A stretch of DNA of 14,862 nucleotides. It comes from CAZPHU01 sp964586285 (GTDB lineage: Bacteria; Fibrobacterota; Chitinivibrionia; Chitinivibrionales; CAYFVL01). The stretch spans positions 1 through 14,862 of the forward strand of contig CAZPHU010000089.1 of NCBI GenBank assembly GCA_964586285.1, read 5' to 3'. Under the pieces are notes generated by a model. That model saw only the letters and a list, made by a program, of their open reading frames with translations, did not search any database and was not told the DNA's origin. Positions 13,877 through 14,862 of the stretch are shown here, piece by piece. Both the position numbers and the translations under genes were made by a program. Numbering within the stretch: position 1 is the first letter of the stretch; the number at the start of each line of letters is the position of its first letter.

Positions 13877-14124
13877 ATCGCATCCTTTCATGGAAATATC
13901 AGGATCACCCAAATGATGATCTCAGTCTTGATCTACTAAAAAATAGTTCTTAATCAGTAACTTATGGACTTGTCTATTCTGAAATTAATATTTTCCCCAT
14001 TCACGCGTCCAAATCAATAGTGATTTTTGGTGGTAAATCAGTTCCTTTTCCGATTAATCATAATATTTTCAAGATGTTTTGTCTGCATTTTTCGACTAAA
14101 ACATCCCGCGCTTTTGTAATATCC
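13877..14124. other. AT-rich intergenic spacer
   Basis: About 250 bp between the truncated synthase and the acidic-protein gene, both on the minus strand. Besides the stem-loop at 14073-14105 it holds a small inverted repeat at 14011-14026 (AAATCA-ATAG-TGATTT). No convincing promoter pair was found, although the acidic-protein gene presumably has one here. No ORF of note is seen. Confidence 0.5.
14073..14105 (-). terminator. stem-loop just downstream of the glycogen-synthase-like gene
   Basis: Minus-strand GATGTTTT-A-GTC pairs with GAC-AAAACATC: 11 pairs with a single bulged A and a 10-nt A-rich loop, about 20 nt after the stop codon at 14125. Position and size suit a transcription end signal, but the stem is AT-rich and no run of Ts follows it on the minus strand. 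It may be a weak or factor-assisted terminator or an RNA-stability hairpin. Confidence 0.35.
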
Positions 14125-14862
14125 CTACTTGCGTCCACTGACGGCAAGATCATATAACCGGCAATACTTCTCCACCGAACCGTCCCAACCAAACCCCTTT
14201 AACGAATCCAGGCCGTTGCTTATAAGAGTACCATATTCAAGCAGGTCACCGTAAACCGTCACTGCTGCCTCTAAAGCACTGTAAGCCGCATCTATCATAC
14301 TTCCATACAGAGGAATTTCGGACCTCTTTTCTACCGGTAAGGAGAGTATATCGCGCCACTGTTCCGATTTGTTTTCAATGGAATCACTTTCACGATACAA
14401 GATTCCGTTGGGCTTTGCCGTCGGTTTTGCCGCACGAACGGCAAAATGATTATAAAACTTAGGCAGTGTGACCGGCTTTACCGGTATAACCTGACTGATA
14501 AGTCCGCCGGTCGCTCTGGCAATAACTGGAGTCGCATGAATAAACCCCTCCGTCGCAGCCCCAAACGGCTCATAAAAGGAAGGCATAAGCAGAAAGGATG
14601 CTCCGCTTAAGCATGTATGATACTTTTTTTCATCCATTCTGAAAGGCCAAATCGTGACATCACCGTCCAACTCCCTGCACTTTTCAATGAAGAAGGATAA
14701 GTGATGCTCGTTTCCGTTTTTGGGATTACTTGGAGTAAAAACCAGCTTCGCGGATCCACGTTTTAAACGCTCAAACGCACTGAAAATTACATCGAAACCC
14801 TTCTGCGACAAATCAAGCCGCCCGCTCATGAAAAAGATCGGCACCCGTTTGCGTCTCTTATC
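14125..14862 (-). CDS. C-terminal part of a glycogen/starch-synthase-like glycosyltransferase
   Basis: The frame is open to the window end, so the start lies outside; 245 codons plus stop are visible. The sequence is the C-terminal GT-B Rossmann domain of a GT5/GT4-type enzyme. It shows FMSGRLDLSQKGFDVIFSAF (nucleotide-sugar-binding start), VTIWPFRMDEKKYHTCLSGASFLLMPS, then YEPFGAATEG, the family E-x7-E segment that binds the donor nucleotide and sugar, and TPVIARATGGL. The ATGGL element is typical of glycogen and starch synthases, which extend alpha-1,4-glucan from ADP- or UDP-glucose. Tail residues (SNGLDSLKGFGWDGSVEKYCRLYD) also fit a synthase. An internal GTG at 14844 is unlikely to be a true start. 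Another GT4 glycosyltransferase is the alternative. Confidence 0.72.
   Translation of the reverse strand, partial: DKRRKRVPIFFMSGRLDLSQKGFDVIFSAFERLKRGSAKLVFTPSNPKNGNEHHLSFFIEKCRELDGDVTIWPFRMDEKKYHTCLSGASFLLMPSFYEPFGAATEGFIHATPVIARATGGLISQVIPVKPVTLPKFYNHFAVRAAKPTAKPNGILYRESDSIENKSEQWRDILSLPVEKRSEIPLYGSMIDAAYSALEAAVTVYGDLLEYGTLISNGLDSLKGFGWDGSVEKYCRLYDLAVSGRK

Overview
This window reads as chromosomal DNA of a diderm (Gram-negative type) bacterium. It encodes two lipoproteins with lipoboxes, a protein shaped like an outer-membrane beta-barrel, a Tat export locus and a surface-glycan/acylation gene set. The sequence alone does not fix the phylum. A run of exactly 100 Ns (13262-13361) shows it is a scaffolded draft or metagenomic assembly. 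No rRNA, tRNA, CRISPR array or transposase was seen.

Region 1 (133-8069, all minus strand, read from right to left) looks like one envelope operon. Its order is a PD40/TolB-like propeller lipoprotein (8069-6855), a predicted beta-barrel (6742-5567), a small Ig-like lipoprotein (5509-5066), an ArnA-like UDP-glucuronate decarboxylase (5053-3965), a DPM1-like family 2 glycosyltransferase, an extended SDR epimerase/reductase (3237-2332), a small exported protein (2258-1740) and an MBOAT O-acyltransferase (1686-133). From the decarboxylase to the SDR the genes overlap or nearly touch. The simplest inference is that a UDP-pentose or keto-pentose is made, transferred to a carrier and incorporated into a surface glycan that the MBOAT then acylates. 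The far end carries short tandem repeats (1-60 and 99-135).

Region 2 (8070-8419) is a 350-bp non-coding spacer containing a long imperfect hairpin. Region 3 (8420-11412, minus strand) is a tat operon: tatA, tatC, a TatA/TatB-type segment fused in frame to a complete 5-formyltetrahydrofolate cyclo-ligase, then a DUF2953-like membrane protein with a long acidic linker. The fusion is the most unusual object in the window.

Region 4 runs divergently: an RlmB-type 23S rRNA 2'-O-methyltransferase (11547-12305, plus, TTG start). It converges on, and overlaps by 4 bp, a minus-strand gene for a membrane-anchored, extremely acidic repeat protein (13876-12302) that contains the assembly gap. Region 5 is an AT-rich spacer with a stem-loop, followed by the C-terminal part of a glycogen-synthase-like glycosyltransferase cut off by the window end (14862-14125).
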